DNA of 64,000 bases from Mesorhizobium escarrei (GCF_935825525.1 NZ_CAKXZT010000140.1:89116-153115), one strand, 5' to 3'; shown: positions 37,335-46,391, counted from the first letter of the stretch. Numbers and translations are program-made. Notes: generated by a model not told the origin, from the letters alone.

Positions 37335-38567
37335 TCACTCCGCCGGCTGCGGTTCGGGGCCCGACGCGGACCAGTCGCCAGGCGTTCTCGCAGCCGAGCG
37401 AATGATCTTCGGCGGTGGCGGGACGGCAGGATCGGTGCCAGACTCCTCATTGATCGAGGCCGCGCGTAGCGCCCTGGCATTGCCCCGCCAGGAATCCCAC
37501 ATGCCGACAATGCCCTTGGGCAGGAACAGCGTGACGGCGACGAACAGTCCGCCCAGCGCAAACAGCCAGAACTCCGGCAGAACGCCGGTGAACCAGGATT
37601 TGCCGGCATTGACCACGAGCGCGCCGATGATCGGCCCGACGATGGTGCCGCGTCCGCCGACGGCCGCCCATACCACGACCTCGATCGAATTAGACGGCTC
37701 GAACTCGCCTGGATTGATGATGCCGACCTGCGGCACGTAGAGCGCGCCGGCAATGCCGGCCATGACAGCCGACACGGTGAAGGCGAACAGTTTGACGTTC
37801 TCGGCGCGCCAGCCGAGAAAGCGCGTGCGGCTCTCGGCGTCGCGCACCGCCATCAGCAGCTTGCCGTATTTGGAACCGACGATCGCCCAGGTGACGAGGA
37901 CGGCGAGCGCCAGCGTGACGGCGCTGGCCGCGAACAATGCCGAGCGTGTCGCATCGGCCTGCACGTTGAAGCCGAGAATATCCTTGAAATCGGTCAGGCC
38001 GTTGTTGCCGCCGAAACCCATGTCGTTGCGGAAAAACGCAAGCAGCAGCGCATAGGTCATCGCCTGGGTGATGATCGACAGATAGACGCCGGTGACGCGG
38101 CTGCGGAAGGCGAACCAGCCGAAGACGAAGGCGAGCAGGCCGGGCACCGCCAGCACCATGATCGCGGCAAACCAGAAATGATCGAAACCGTACCAGAACC
38201 ATGGCAATTCCCCATAATTCAGGAACACCATGAAGTCCGGCAGCAGCGGATTGCCGTAGACGCCGCGCGAACCGATCTGGCGCATCAGATACATGCCCAT
38301 CGCGTAGCCGCCGAGCGCGAAGAAGGCGCCGTGGCCGAGCGAAAGGATGCCGCAGTAGCCCCAGACGAGATCGAGCGCCAAGGCGAGCAGCGCGTAGCAA
38401 AGATACTTGCCGGTGAGCGCGACGACATAGGACGGCACGTAGAAGGAACTTGTCGGCGCGACCGCAAGATTGAGCAGCGGCACGATGATGGCGACCGCCA
38501 AAAGGATGAAGATCGTGATGGCGATGCGGCGGTCGGCGCCGGCGGCGAAGAAGCGTCCCGTGATCAT
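37335..38567 (-). CDS. urtC: Urea ABC transporter permease UrtC
   Basis: This 410-aa LivM-type permease has eight to ten hydrophobic helices and the motif LVWGYCGILSLGHGAFFALG near residue 70, followed by RVTGVYLSIITQAMTYALLL. The C-terminal tail is Pro-rich and hydrophilic (DPAVPPPPKIIRSA). Its ATG overlaps the urtB stop as ATGA. It forms the urea channel with UrtB. Confidence 0.93.
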   Translation of the reverse strand: MITGRFFAAGADRRIAITIFILLAVAIIVPLLNLAVAPTSSFYVPSYVVALTGKYLCYALLALALDLVWGYCGILSLGHGAFFALGGYAMGMYLMRQIGSRGVYGNPLLPDFMVFLNYGELPWFWYGFDHFWFAAIMVLAVPGLLAFVFGWFAFRSRVTGVYLSIITQAMTYALLLAFFRNDMGFGGNNGLTDFKDILGFNVQADATRSALFAASAVTLALAVLVTWAIVGSKYGKLLMAVRDAESRTRFLGWRAENVKLFAFTVSAVMAGIAGALYVPQVGIINPGEFEPSNSIEVVVWAAVGGRGTIVGPIIGALVVNAGKSWFTGVLPEFWLFALGGLFVAVTLFLPKGIVGMWDSWRGNARALRAASINEESGTDPAVPPPPKIIRSAARTPGDWSASGPEPQPAE

Positions 38568-40180
38568 GCTTCCACCGACCTGCCCTTCAGCGCGAACAGG
38601 CCGCGCGGGCGTTTCTGGATGAACAGGATGATGAGGACCAGCACGACGATCTTGCCGAGTACCGCCCCGGCATAGGGTTCGAGAAACTTGTTGACGATGC
38701 CGAGCGAGAAGGCGCCGACCAGCGTACCCCAGAGATTGCCGACGCCGCCGAAGACGACGACCATGAAGCTGTCGATGATGTAGCCGCGGCCGAGATTGGG
38801 CGAGACATTGTCGATCTGGCTGAGCGCGACACCGGCGATGCCGGCAATGCCAGACCCCAGCGCAAAGGTCAGCGCGTCGACCCACGGCGTCCTGATGCCC
38901 ATCGAAGCGGCCATGCGGCGGTTGGCGGTGACGGCGCGCATCTGCAGGCCCCAGGGGGTGCGCTTCATCACATAAAGCAGCACCGCGAACACGCCGAGCG
39001 CGAAAACCAGTATCCAGAGCCGGTTCCAGGTCACGGCAAGCTGGCCGATGCCGAACGAACCCGACATCCATGACGGGTTGCCGACCTCCTGGTTCGTCGG
39101 CCCGAAGATGGTGCGCACGGCCTGCTGCAGGATCAGCGAGACGCCCCATGTCGCCAGCAGCGTCTCCAGCGGCCGGCCGTAGAGAAAACGGATCACGCCC
39201 CGCTCGATGACGAGGCCGACGAGCGCCGCGACCGAGAAGGCCAGCGGCAGCGCGATAACCAGCGACCAGTCGAACAGGCCGGGAAAGGAGTTTCGGATCA
39301 CCTCCTGCACGACAAAGGTCGTGTAGGCGCCGAGCATTACCATTTCGCCATGCGCCATGTTGATGACACCCATGACGCCGAAGGTGATGGCGAGGCCGAT
39401 CGCCGCCAGCAGCAGCACCGATCCGAGGGAAATGCCGTACCAGATGTTCTGGCCCGCATCCCACAGCGCCAGCGTCGAATTGATGTTGGCGATCGCCGCC
39501 GTCGCCGCGTCCTTGACCGCGCCTTCGGAATTGGCCTCGACGGCGGTGAGCAGGGACAGGGCGTTGCGATCGCCGCGCCCGCCGATCAGGGCGACCGCCG
39601 CCAGTTTGTCGGCCTCGGGCCTGTCGGAGACCATAACCGATGCGGCGCGGGCCTGTTCGAGCAGCGCTTTGACGCTTCCCACGGTTTCGCTGGCGATGGC
39701 GGCATCGAGCGGCTCGATGTTTGTCGCGTCGGGCGTCTTGAACATGGTGTCGGCGGCGGCAATGCGCGCGGCCGGATCTTTCGCGCCGAGCGTCAGCGTG
39801 CCCAGCGCATCGCGGATGGCGCGGCGCAGCGTGTTGTTGACCTTGATCTTGGTGATCTCGCTTTTGGCCGCGTCGCCCGATTTTTCACCGCTCAGCGGGT
39901 CGAGCAGCGCAACGCTGCCGCCAGCTGCCTTGCCGATGAAAACCAGCGAATCGGCCTTGCGGACGTAAAGATCGCCCTCGGCAAGCGCGCCAAGCGGACG
40001 TTCGACGGCAGTGTCACCGGTGGCGACGAGCTCGCGCACGACAGCTTCGGTGGCCGAGAAATTCGAGGCAGTGGCAAATTTGGCGATGATGGCGCGCAGA
40101 TCCGCTTCGGCAGCGTTCGACGGCGACAGCATCCCCAGGAGGAGCAGCAGCGTCAGGCCGATCGCGCGGGTGAGGACCAT
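38564..40180 (-). CDS. urtB: Urea ABC transporter permease UrtB with large N-terminal domain
   Basis: This 538-aa protein has a signal sequence (MVLTRAIGLTLLLLLGMLSP), then a helical exported domain of about 220 residues with degenerate repeats of HEAT-like character, and a C-terminal LivH-type permease domain. The permease motifs are GLAITFGVMGVINMAHGEMV and LATWGVSLILQQAVRTIFGP. The long N-terminal domain is a known feature of proteobacterial UrtB and is absent from LivH. The start at 40180 is selected by the signal peptide. Confidence 0.92.
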   Translation of the reverse strand: MVLTRAIGLTLLLLLGMLSPSNAAEADLRAIIAKFATASNFSATEAVVRELVATGDTAVERPLGALAEGDLYVRKADSLVFIGKAAGGSVALLDPLSGEKSGDAAKSEITKIKVNNTLRRAIRDALGTLTLGAKDPAARIAAADTMFKTPDATNIEPLDAAIASETVGSVKALLEQARAASVMVSDRPEADKLAAVALIGGRGDRNALSLLTAVEANSEGAVKDAATAAIANINSTLALWDAGQNIWYGISLGSVLLLAAIGLAITFGVMGVINMAHGEMVMLGAYTTFVVQEVIRNSFPGLFDWSLVIALPLAFSVAALVGLVIERGVIRFLYGRPLETLLATWGVSLILQQAVRTIFGPTNQEVGNPSWMSGSFGIGQLAVTWNRLWILVFALGVFAVLLYVMKRTPWGLQMRAVTANRRMAASMGIRTPWVDALTFALGSGIAGIAGVALSQIDNVSPNLGRGYIIDSFMVVVFGGVGNLWGTLVGAFSLGIVNKFLEPYAGAVLGKIVVLVLIILFIQKRPRGLFALKGRSVEA

Positions 40181-40212
40181 CGATTTCTGGCGACTCTTGA
40201 GGGTTGAAACTT

Positions 40213-40289
40213 CGCGTCCGGGCGGACTGGAGGAGAGGACGAGCTCGCCCGGACGCGTCGCGGTCCAGGTCGTGGAGAAATCCACGACC
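40213..40289 (-). other. Two intercistronic stem-loops between urtA and urtB
   Basis: CGCGTCCGGGCG (40213-40224) pairs perfectly with CGCCCGGACGCG (40246-40257). Immediately beside it, GGTCGTGGA (40268-40276) pairs perfectly with TCCACGACC (40281-40289) around a four-base loop. Neither is followed by a T-run. Their place just after the binding-protein gene suggests protection of urtA mRNA or partial termination. Confidence 0.75.
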
Positions 40290-40301
40290 GACCCGGGAGG
40301 A

Positions 40302-41612
40302 TCAGTTGGTTCCCTTGCCGCCGCACTTGCCGGTTGCGACATTGAAGTTGCCGCAGGACAGAGGCGCGCGCCAGTCGGAGATCAGGTCCTTCGAATCAGC
40401 CAGATAGTCGGACCACTCGTCACCCATCACCAGGCCAGGCGTCTGCGAGACGGTCTCGAACTGGCCGTCGGCCTGGATTTCGCCAATCAGCACCGGCTTG
40501 GTGATGTGATGGTTCGGCATCATGGTCGAATAGCCACCGGTCAGGTTCGGCACCGAGACGCCGATCACGGCGTCGATGACCTTGTCAGGATCGGTGGTGC
40601 CGGCCTTCTCGACCGCCTTCACCCACATGTTGAAGCCGACATAATGGGCTTCCATAGGGTCGTTGGTGGTGCGCTTGTCGTTCTTGATGAACTTGTGCCA
40701 GTCGGCGATGAACTTCGCGTTCTCGGGCGTATCGATGCTCTGAAAATAGTTCCAGGCGGCGAGATGGCCGACGAGCGGTGCGGTGTCGAGACCGGCAAGC
40801 TCTTCCTCGCCGACCGAGAAGGCCATGACCGGGATGTCCTCGGCCTTGATGCCCTGGTTGCCGAGCTCCTTGTAGAACGGCACGTTGGCGTCGCCATTGA
40901 CGGTCGAGACGACGGCGGTCTTCTTGCCGGCCGAGCCGAACTTCTTGATCGCCGAGACCTCGGTCTGCCAATCGGAGAAGCCGAACGGCGTGTAGTTGAC
41001 CATGATGTCTTCGGCGGCGACGCCCTTGGCTTTCAGATAGGCTTCGAGGATCTTGTTGGTGGTGCGCGGATAAACGTAGTCGGTGCCTTCAAGCACCCAG
41101 CGTTTCACCGAACCGCCGTCCTCGCTCATCAGATAGTCGACGGCCGGAATTGCCTGCTGGTTCGGCGCCGCACCGGTGTAGAACACGTTGCGCTCGCTCT
41201 CCTCGCCCTCATACTGGACGGGGTAGAACAGGATGTTGTCGAGCTCGCTGAACACCGGCAGCACTGACTTGCGCGACACCGAGGTCCAGCAGCCGAACAC
41301 CGCCGCGACCTTGTCCTTGGAGATCAGCTCGCGCGCCTTTTCGGCAAACAGCGGCCAGTTCGAAGCCGGATCGACGACGACCGCTTCGAGTTTCTTGCCG
41401 AGAAGGCCGCCCTTTGCATTCTGCTCGTCGATGAGCATCAGCATGGCGTCCTTCAGCGTCGTCTCCGAAATCGCCATGGTACCCGACAGCGAGTGGAGAA
41501 TACCCACCTTGATCGTGTCGTCAGCCGCCCTGGCCGGGAAACTCATCAGCAGGCCGGCCGTGACCGCGCCTGCCGAAAGCATTTTTGTTATTGTCGAGAA
41601 ACTGCCCCTCAT
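40302..41612 (-). CDS. urtA: Urea ABC transporter binding protein UrtA
   Basis: This 436-aa periplasmic protein has a signal peptide (cleavage after ARA, near residue 29) followed by DTIKVGILHSLSGTMAISET, the standard start of mature UrtA. FGCWTSVSRKSVLPVFSEL and YVGFNMWVKAVEKAG are further family blocks. It is longer than amino-acid-binding LivJ proteins, as expected for UrtA. It is the first gene of the operon and lies behind a sigma-54 promoter and an NtrC-like site. Two strong stem-loops follow it. Confidence 0.95.
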   Translation of the reverse strand: MRGSFSTITKMLSAGAVTAGLLMSFPARAADDTIKVGILHSLSGTMAISETTLKDAMLMLIDEQNAKGGLLGKKLEAVVVDPASNWPLFAEKARELISKDKVAAVFGCWTSVSRKSVLPVFSELDNILFYPVQYEGEESERNVFYTGAAPNQQAIPAVDYLMSEDGGSVKRWVLEGTDYVYPRTTNKILEAYLKAKGVAAEDIMVNYTPFGFSDWQTEVSAIKKFGSAGKKTAVVSTVNGDANVPFYKELGNQGIKAEDIPVMAFSVGEEELAGLDTAPLVGHLAAWNYFQSIDTPENAKFIADWHKFIKNDKRTTNDPMEAHYVGFNMWVKAVEKAGTTDPDKVIDAVIGVSVPNLTGGYSTMMPNHHITKPVLIGEIQADGQFETVSQTPGLVMGDEWSDYLADSKDLISDWRAPLSCGNFNVATGKCGGKGTN

Positions 41613-41655
41613 ATTTCAAAACTCCCTAGCTGGTTGATCGCATCGCAAACAGGCT

Positions 41656-41673
41656 ATGCAACGGCTGTGCCAA
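41656..41673 (-). promoter_or_regulatory. Sigma-54 promoter of urtABCDE
   Basis: On the minus strand, TTGGCACAGCCGTTGCAT matches the -24/-12 consensus TGGCAC-N5-TTGCA exactly. It ends about 43 bases before the urtA start codon. RpoN promoters in rhizobia serve nitrogen-starvation genes under NtrC, which fits a urea transporter. Confidence 0.88.
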
Positions 41674-41820
41674 CCGCGGCGGCAGAATCAAGTGGGCTTG
41701 GATTTCCCAGCCCTATCAGCCGGTTAATATATTAGCCGCCAAAGATAAGCGCCGCCGCCCGTGCTCTGCTTGAGAAAAAATTCCCCGCTCTCGCCTAATT
41801 TTTGATCACTCGCGAATTAA

Positions 41821-41837
41821 CGCACCAATTTTGAGCA
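41821..41837 (-). promoter_or_regulatory. NtrC-like enhancer site
   Basis: On the minus strand TGCTCAAAATTGGTGCG matches the NtrC consensus TGCACYANNNTGGTGCA at 11 of 14 defined positions, with the right half complete except for the last base. It lies about 150 bases upstream of the sigma-54 promoter, a usual enhancer distance. Confidence 0.6.
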
Positions 41838-41914
41838 GAACCAGATCAAAGACGGCGAACCGTTGCAGCGCAGCAGGAAAATGGGGCAAGTTCGATCTTC
41901 AAACGAGCGACGTC

Positions 41915-42310
41915 ATGGCCTCCAGGATTTCTTGTATTTTCAGCACCATGCTTCTGGCTGCAGCGAGCGGCAGTGCACACGCCGACTTCACAGATGGCAA
42001 ATTGCCGGACGGTGCCTATCACTGCGAAGTATATCTGCTTGGCATGTTCCTCAGCCTTGGCGACATCACCGTCAAGGGCAATGTCTATAGCGGCCCGGTG
42101 AGCTTCGGAACCGCCCGGCAGGGCTACAACTATCAGATGGATGCCAATGGCGAGATCACCTGGTTAGGCCCCTTGGGCGGCTACACGACCGGCGGCAACT
42201 CGATCTCGCTCACGCAAGCCACGCTGGACGGTCAGATCAGCCCGTCCTTCGACATCATCATGAAGCAGCCTGACGGCGCCTTCACCGCCTCGACCTGCAC
42301 GAAGCGTTGA
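41915..42310 (+). CDS. Small exported protein, 131 aa
   Basis: Met at 41915 gives a signal peptide (MASRISCIFSTMLLAAASGS, cleavage after AHA). The mature part (about 105 aa) is Gly-rich and beta-like, with one Cys near each end (GAYHCEVYLL and TASTCTKR), which could form a disulfide. It is divergent from urtA and may share its regulatory gap. A GCGCG hairpin (42329-42354) follows. The family is not recognised. Confidence 0.7.
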   Translation: MASRISCIFSTMLLAAASGSAHADFTDGKLPDGAYHCEVYLLGMFLSLGDITVKGNVYSGPVSFGTARQGYNYQMDANGEITWLGPLGGYTTGGNSISLTQATLDGQISPSFDIIMKQPDGAFTASTCTKR

Positions 42311-42377
42311 ACAGCCGACAAGAAGAGGCGCGAAACCTTGTGGGGTTCCGCGCGAGCAGGCAGTCGGGAGGGTATGG

Positions 42378-43949
42378 CTAAATGCTTTTGGCCGACATTT
42401 GTCCGGCAATGTACTCGGCCTGACGGATCGCCAGCGACACGATCGTCAATGTCGGATTTTCAGCCCCGCCCGTGGTGAACTGGCTGCCATCCGACACGAA
42501 CAGGTTCTTGATGTCGTGCGCCTGGCCATGCTTGTTGACGACGCCGTCGGCCGCCTTCTCGCTCATCCGATTGGTGCCGAGATTGTGGGTTGACGGATAG
42601 GGTGGCGTCGGCAAGGTCCGCGTCGCCCCGACCGCCTCGTAGAGCGCCGAGCCCTGTTTGTAGGCGTGGTTGCGCATCGCCGTGTCGTTGGAATGGTCGT
42701 CGAAATGGACGTCCGCCACCGGCATGCCGTGCTCGTCCTTCATATCGGCATGCAGCGTGATGCGGTTTTCCTCGCGCGGCATGTCCTCGCCGACGATCCA
42801 CATGCCGGCCATGTGGTCGTAGTGGTCGAGCGCCGTGGTGAAGGAACGCCCCCAGCCGCCGGGATTGAGGAAGGCGGCCATGAACGGCAGGCCGAGCGAC
42901 AGCGTCTCGAGTTCGTAGCCGCCGACGAAGCCGCGCGAGGGATCGTTGCGGGCCTCATCGCGGATGATACCGGCCATGGTGGTGCCGCGATACATATGCA
43001 CCGGCTTATCGAAGATGCCGTAGACCGAGCCGGTGGTGTGGCGCATGTAGTTCTTGCCGACCTGCCCCGACGAATTGGCAAGGCCGTCGGGAAACTGACT
43101 CGATGCCGAATTGAGCAGCAGTCGCGGGCTCTCGATCGAATTTCCGGCGACGGCGACGATGCGGGCCTTCTGTTCCCTCAGTCTGCCGTCCTTGTCGGCA
43201 TAGACGACGCCGGTTACCTTGCCTGACGCATCGTGGTTGATGTTGATGGCCATGGCATTCGGCCTGACCTCGAGATGGCCGGTCGCCTCGCCCTTGGGAA
43301 TTTCGCTGTAGAGCGTCGACCATTTGGCGCCCCATTTGCAGCCCTGGAAACAGAAGCCGGTCTGCTGGCAGGCATTGCGGTCGTCGCGCGGCTCGGAATT
43401 GATTGCCATCCGGCCGGTGTGGCACTCCTTGTAGCCGAGCTTGTCGGCGCCGGCCTTCATCACCTTGAAGTTGTTGTTGCCGGGAAGGCCTGGGATGTTG
43501 TTGGTGAGCGTCACGCCCAGTCTGTCTTCGGCCTTTGCGTAGTAGGGCTCCAGCTCGGCAAGCGTGATCGGCCAGTCGAGCAGGTTCGCGCCTTCCAGTT
43601 TTCCGTAGGTCGAAAGGGTTTTGAATTCGTGCTCCTGAAAGCGCAGCGAGGCGCCCGCCCAGTGCGCGGTCGAGCCGCCGACCGCCTTGACGATCCATGC
43701 CGGCAGGTTGGGGAAATCCTTCGCCACCCGCCAGTCGCCCGAGGTCGTGCGCTTGTCCGTCCAGGCGAGTTGGGCGAATGAATCCCACTCGTCATTGATG
43801 AAATCCTGGTATTCGTGACGGGCGCCCGCCTCCAGGATGACGACATCGATGCCCTTCTGCGCAAGTTCATTGCCGAGTGTGCCGCCGCCTGCGCCCGAGC
43901 CGATGATGACGACCACGCCGTCGTTCTTGAGATCAAATGGTGCTGTCAT
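42378..43949 (-). CDS. GMC-family oxidoreductase, large subunit
   Basis: This 523-aa FAD protein starts at the ATG at 43949 behind GGGAGG. The FAD loop is IGSGAGGGTLGNELAQKGID with the ILEAG strand end, and GMC blocks include GGSTAHWAGASLRF, GNSIESPRLLLNS and the catalytic His segment PYPSTHNLGTNRM. It has no signal peptide, but its partner at 43993-44541 has a Tat signal, so the complex is probably exported folded. The closest described class is the membrane-bound gluconate/sorbitol-type dehydrogenases. The substrate is unknown and no cytochrome c subunit gene is adjacent. Confidence 0.88.
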   Translation of the reverse strand: MTAPFDLKNDGVVVIIGSGAGGGTLGNELAQKGIDVVILEAGARHEYQDFINDEWDSFAQLAWTDKRTTSGDWRVAKDFPNLPAWIVKAVGGSTAHWAGASLRFQEHEFKTLSTYGKLEGANLLDWPITLAELEPYYAKAEDRLGVTLTNNIPGLPGNNNFKVMKAGADKLGYKECHTGRMAINSEPRDDRNACQQTGFCFQGCKWGAKWSTLYSEIPKGEATGHLEVRPNAMAININHDASGKVTGVVYADKDGRLREQKARIVAVAGNSIESPRLLLNSASSQFPDGLANSSGQVGKNYMRHTTGSVYGIFDKPVHMYRGTTMAGIIRDEARNDPSRGFVGGYELETLSLGLPFMAAFLNPGGWGRSFTTALDHYDHMAGMWIVGEDMPREENRITLHADMKDEHGMPVADVHFDDHSNDTAMRNHAYKQGSALYEAVGATRTLPTPPYPSTHNLGTNRMSEKAADGVVNKHGQAHDIKNLFVSDGSQFTTGGAENPTLTIVSLAIRQAEYIAGQMSAKSI

Positions 43950-43992
43950 GGTTTCCTCCCATGATGTCTGTTGTGTGCGGTTGCGACGGGGC

Positions 43993-44541
43993 TCAGAGCC
44001 ACTCGATGTCGTCGAACCCGCGCGCCATGTAGCCGCCCTTGGAGTAGGATTCGCCCTCGTAGCCGAAGATCGGCCAGACCTGCTTCTGGTTGTAGAGGCC
44101 GACGACAAGCCCGCCGCGGACGGCCTGGAAGAACGGCGTGTCCTGGATATCTCTGAGCACCGCAACGCGCTGCTCCTCCCAGCCGAGACCGGTGTAGCCG
44201 TCCTTGCCCGATTTCAAATCGAGATCTGCGACACCCTTTTCGATAAGGTCCTTGTGGGCAAGGTCCTTGCCGGCCTGCTCATCATGAGCCTTGACGGCGA
44301 TTGCGTAATATTTGTCGGGCACTTGGTCGTGCGGGTAGATGTCGCGCGCCATCTGGATCAGGGTCGCCATGGTTTCGGGCTTGAGCGCGGATGTTTCGAG
44401 ACCCCAGGCATGTTCCGGGCTGATGACGGCACTGCCTGAGATGACCAGCAACGCGCCGACCCCGCCGCGCTTCAGAAGCTCGCGGCGCGATAGCCCTGGC
44501 TTCTTTTCATGGACCGGCTTGCTCTCATAAATCGTGACCAT
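43993..44541 (-). CDS. Gluconate 2-dehydrogenase subunit 3 family protein, Tat signal
   Basis: This 182-aa protein has a twin-arginine signal (LSRRELLKRGGVGALLVISG) and then the Gluconate_2-dh3 domain (TLIQMARDIYPHDQVPDKYY, with FFQAVRGGLVVGLYNQ and GYEGESYSKGGYMA). In known systems this small subunit carries the FAD large subunit through the Tat pore. The GMC gene follows 43 bases downstream, so the two form an operon. Confidence 0.88.
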   Translation of the reverse strand: MVTIYESKPVHEKKPGLSRRELLKRGGVGALLVISGSAVISPEHAWGLETSALKPETMATLIQMARDIYPHDQVPDKYYAIAVKAHDEQAGKDLAHKDLIEKGVADLDLKSGKDGYTGLGWEEQRVAVLRDIQDTPFFQAVRGGLVVGLYNQKQVWPIFGYEGESYSKGGYMARGFDDIEWL

Positions 44542-44621
44542 TTTGTTCCTCCCTTGCTTGCTATTTGCACCCGAAGGTGCCCTGGCTGGCGCCGCGCTGG
44601 CCGGCGCGGCTGTAGTACCTC

Positions 44622-45017
44622 CTATCTGAACCGGCCCTGACGCTGCAGGACCTCGATCTTGTAGCCATCGGGATCCTCGATGAAGAAGAAGCGCGCGAGC
44701 AGCGCTCCGTCGCGGTTGAACTCGACGATCTTCTTCGGGCCGAGGCCAAGCGCGCCGAGCCGGTCATGTTCGCTGTCCAGATCGGCGACAGAAACCGCGA
44801 GGTGGCCGTAGCCGTCACCGAGCGCATAAGGCTCCTGGCGGCCCTTGTTGACGGTGAGCTCGACTTCGAGCTCCGCCTCGGCATTGCTCAGATAGACGAG
44901 CGTAAAGGTTTCGAAATCGAGCCGTTCGGCGACGTCCAGTCCAAACGCTTTCCGGTAGAAATCGACGGACCGGGCCTCGTCCAGAACCCGGATCATGGTG
45001 TGGATCGCCTTCGCCAA
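44622..45017 (-). CDS. gloA: Glyoxalase I (lactoylglutathione lyase) family
   Basis: This 131-aa VOC-fold protein starts with TTG at 45017, preceded by GGAG at six bases, giving MAKAIHTMIRVLDEARSVDF. Metal-ligand positions of glyoxalase I are present: His in AIHTMIRV, Glu in ELEVELTVN, His in GYGHLAVSV and Glu in GYKIEVLQ. It is expected to convert the methylglyoxal-glutathione hemithioacetal to lactoylglutathione. A longer in-frame reading up to 45101 lacks a ribosome binding site. Confidence 0.88.
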   Translation of the reverse strand: MAKAIHTMIRVLDEARSVDFYRKAFGLDVAERLDFETFTLVYLSNAEAELEVELTVNKGRQEPYALGDGYGHLAVSVADLDSEHDRLGALGLGPKKIVEFNRDGALLARFFFIEDPDGYKIEVLQRQGRFR

Positions 45018-45294
45018 ATGACACTCCGTGCGGTAAGCGCGATGTGCGCGTGAGCGTATTATGCGCGGGTTGCGGCAAACGTGGTGGCAGCCGATTACCA
45101 CGCGCTAATCTAAAGACGGGGTGGGAAACCGCTAAGGACGAAAGTCCGATTGCTGTTTTCCGCTTTCCAGCTGAAGATAATTGGCCACGATAGGCACTGT
45201 TCAAAGGCGCGAATCGCTGCTGATTGCGCCCAAAATCAACAAGGATGGCCAGAACCAGCAAGAACGGCCAAACCAATAAGAACGGGAGGTAACG

Positions 45295-45600
45295 ATGTGC
45301 AGGGTTTTTGCCGGGCAGGATCCGGAGGGTTACCGGCAGATCAACCGGTCGATACGCATCGACGGGCATTCGACCAGCATTCAGCTTGAGGCGACGTTCT
45401 GGGCATTGCTCGACGAGATCGCCGACAGCCAGGGCCTGACAACGCCGAAATTCATTTCGAAGCTCTATGACGAGGCCATCGAGATCAATGGCCAGATTCC
45501 GAACTTCGCCTCTATGCTGCGCACGACCTGTGCTCTCTATCTGCGCGGCCATCGGCCCGGCATCGAAGAACACGCGGCGCCGAAGCGCCAAGCAGCTTAG
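45295..45600 (+). CDS. Ribbon-helix-helix domain protein
   Basis: This 101-aa protein has an RHH fold: a basic strand (QINRSIRIDGHSTSIQLEAT) and two helices (FWALLDEIADSQ and PKFISKLYDEAIE), as in the RHH_4 family of alphaproteobacteria. GGGAGG precedes the ATG. Three imperfect direct repeats (AAGGATGGCC, AAGAACGGCC, AAGAACGGGA within 45237-45286) sit directly before it and could be an operator. Its stop overlaps the convergent deoD stop. Confidence 0.75.
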   Translation: MCRVFAGQDPEGYRQINRSIRIDGHSTSIQLEATFWALLDEIADSQGLTTPKFISKLYDEAIEINGQIPNFASMLRTTCALYLRGHRPGIEEHAAPKRQAA

Positions 45601-46307
45601 CTTTCGATCGCGACATCGAGCGCCAGCCGGGTCATATCGGTGAAGAGCGCCTGGCGTTCGGAATAGTCGGTCTGCTCGCCGGTCACCACATTGTCGACGA
45701 CAGTCAGGACCGACAGGGCCCTAGCGCCGAAATGCGCGGCGATGCGATAGAGCGCGCTGGTCTCCATATCCACGGCCAGCGCGCCCTGTGCCTGCGCTTC
45801 GGCGAAGCGGTCGCGCCCCCGGGGATGATAGAATATGTCGCTGCAGATGGTCAGCCCCGCCCGATGTTCGATGCCGATTTCGGCAGCCCGGGCCAAGGCT
45901 TGGGAAAACAGCTCCGGATCGGGTCCGGCATCAGCATCATAGAGCCCAAAGACCTGGCCGCTCTCGGCACTTTCACCCCGCACCGATTGCGAGATCACTA
46001 AACTGCGCAGTTTAACCGCGGCAGTCAGGGCACCACAGGTACCGGTGCGGATCAGGGTCCTCACGCCATGGAAGTCAAGCAATTCATGCGCGTAGATCAG
46101 GAATGACGAGACGCCGATGCCGGTGGACTGGATGCTGACGGGCTTGCCGCGAAACAGGCCGGTAAAACCGAGGGCCTCCCTTCGACGGTTGACGCAGCGC
46201 CGCGCCTCGAGAAAGGTTTCGGCCATCCATTCGGCACGCTGCGGATCGCCCGGCAACAGCACTGTTGCGGCATAATCGCCCTTGCCTGCCTCGTTGTGCG
46301 GCGTCAC
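45597..46307 (-). CDS. deoD: Purine nucleoside phosphorylase, DeoD type
   Basis: This 236-aa phosphorylase starts with GTG at 46307 behind GGGGGAG. It has the phosphate and nucleoside blocks VLLPGDPQRAEWMAETFL, LIRTGTCGALTAAVKLRSLV, and the catalytic region GALAVDMETSALYRIAA plus VVDNVVTGEQT. It cleaves purine (deoxy)nucleosides with phosphate. The Asp of the TVxDxxxT-type loop is present. Gene ends overlap the RHH gene tail to tail by three bases. Confidence 0.9.
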   Translation of the reverse strand: MTPHNEAGKGDYAATVLLPGDPQRAEWMAETFLEARRCVNRRREALGFTGLFRGKPVSIQSTGIGVSSFLIYAHELLDFHGVRTLIRTGTCGALTAAVKLRSLVISQSVRGESAESGQVFGLYDADAGPDPELFSQALARAAEIGIEHRAGLTICSDIFYHPRGRDRFAEAQAQGALAVDMETSALYRIAAHFGARALSVLTVVDNVVTGEQTDYSERQALFTDMTRLALDVAIES

Positions 46308-46391
46308 GGCATGCTCCCCCAAAACCCGCCGCCTGTTTCCCCCAATATCATGGCAGTCTCACGCCATTTCGCAAGTGCGAATTAGTGAGCC

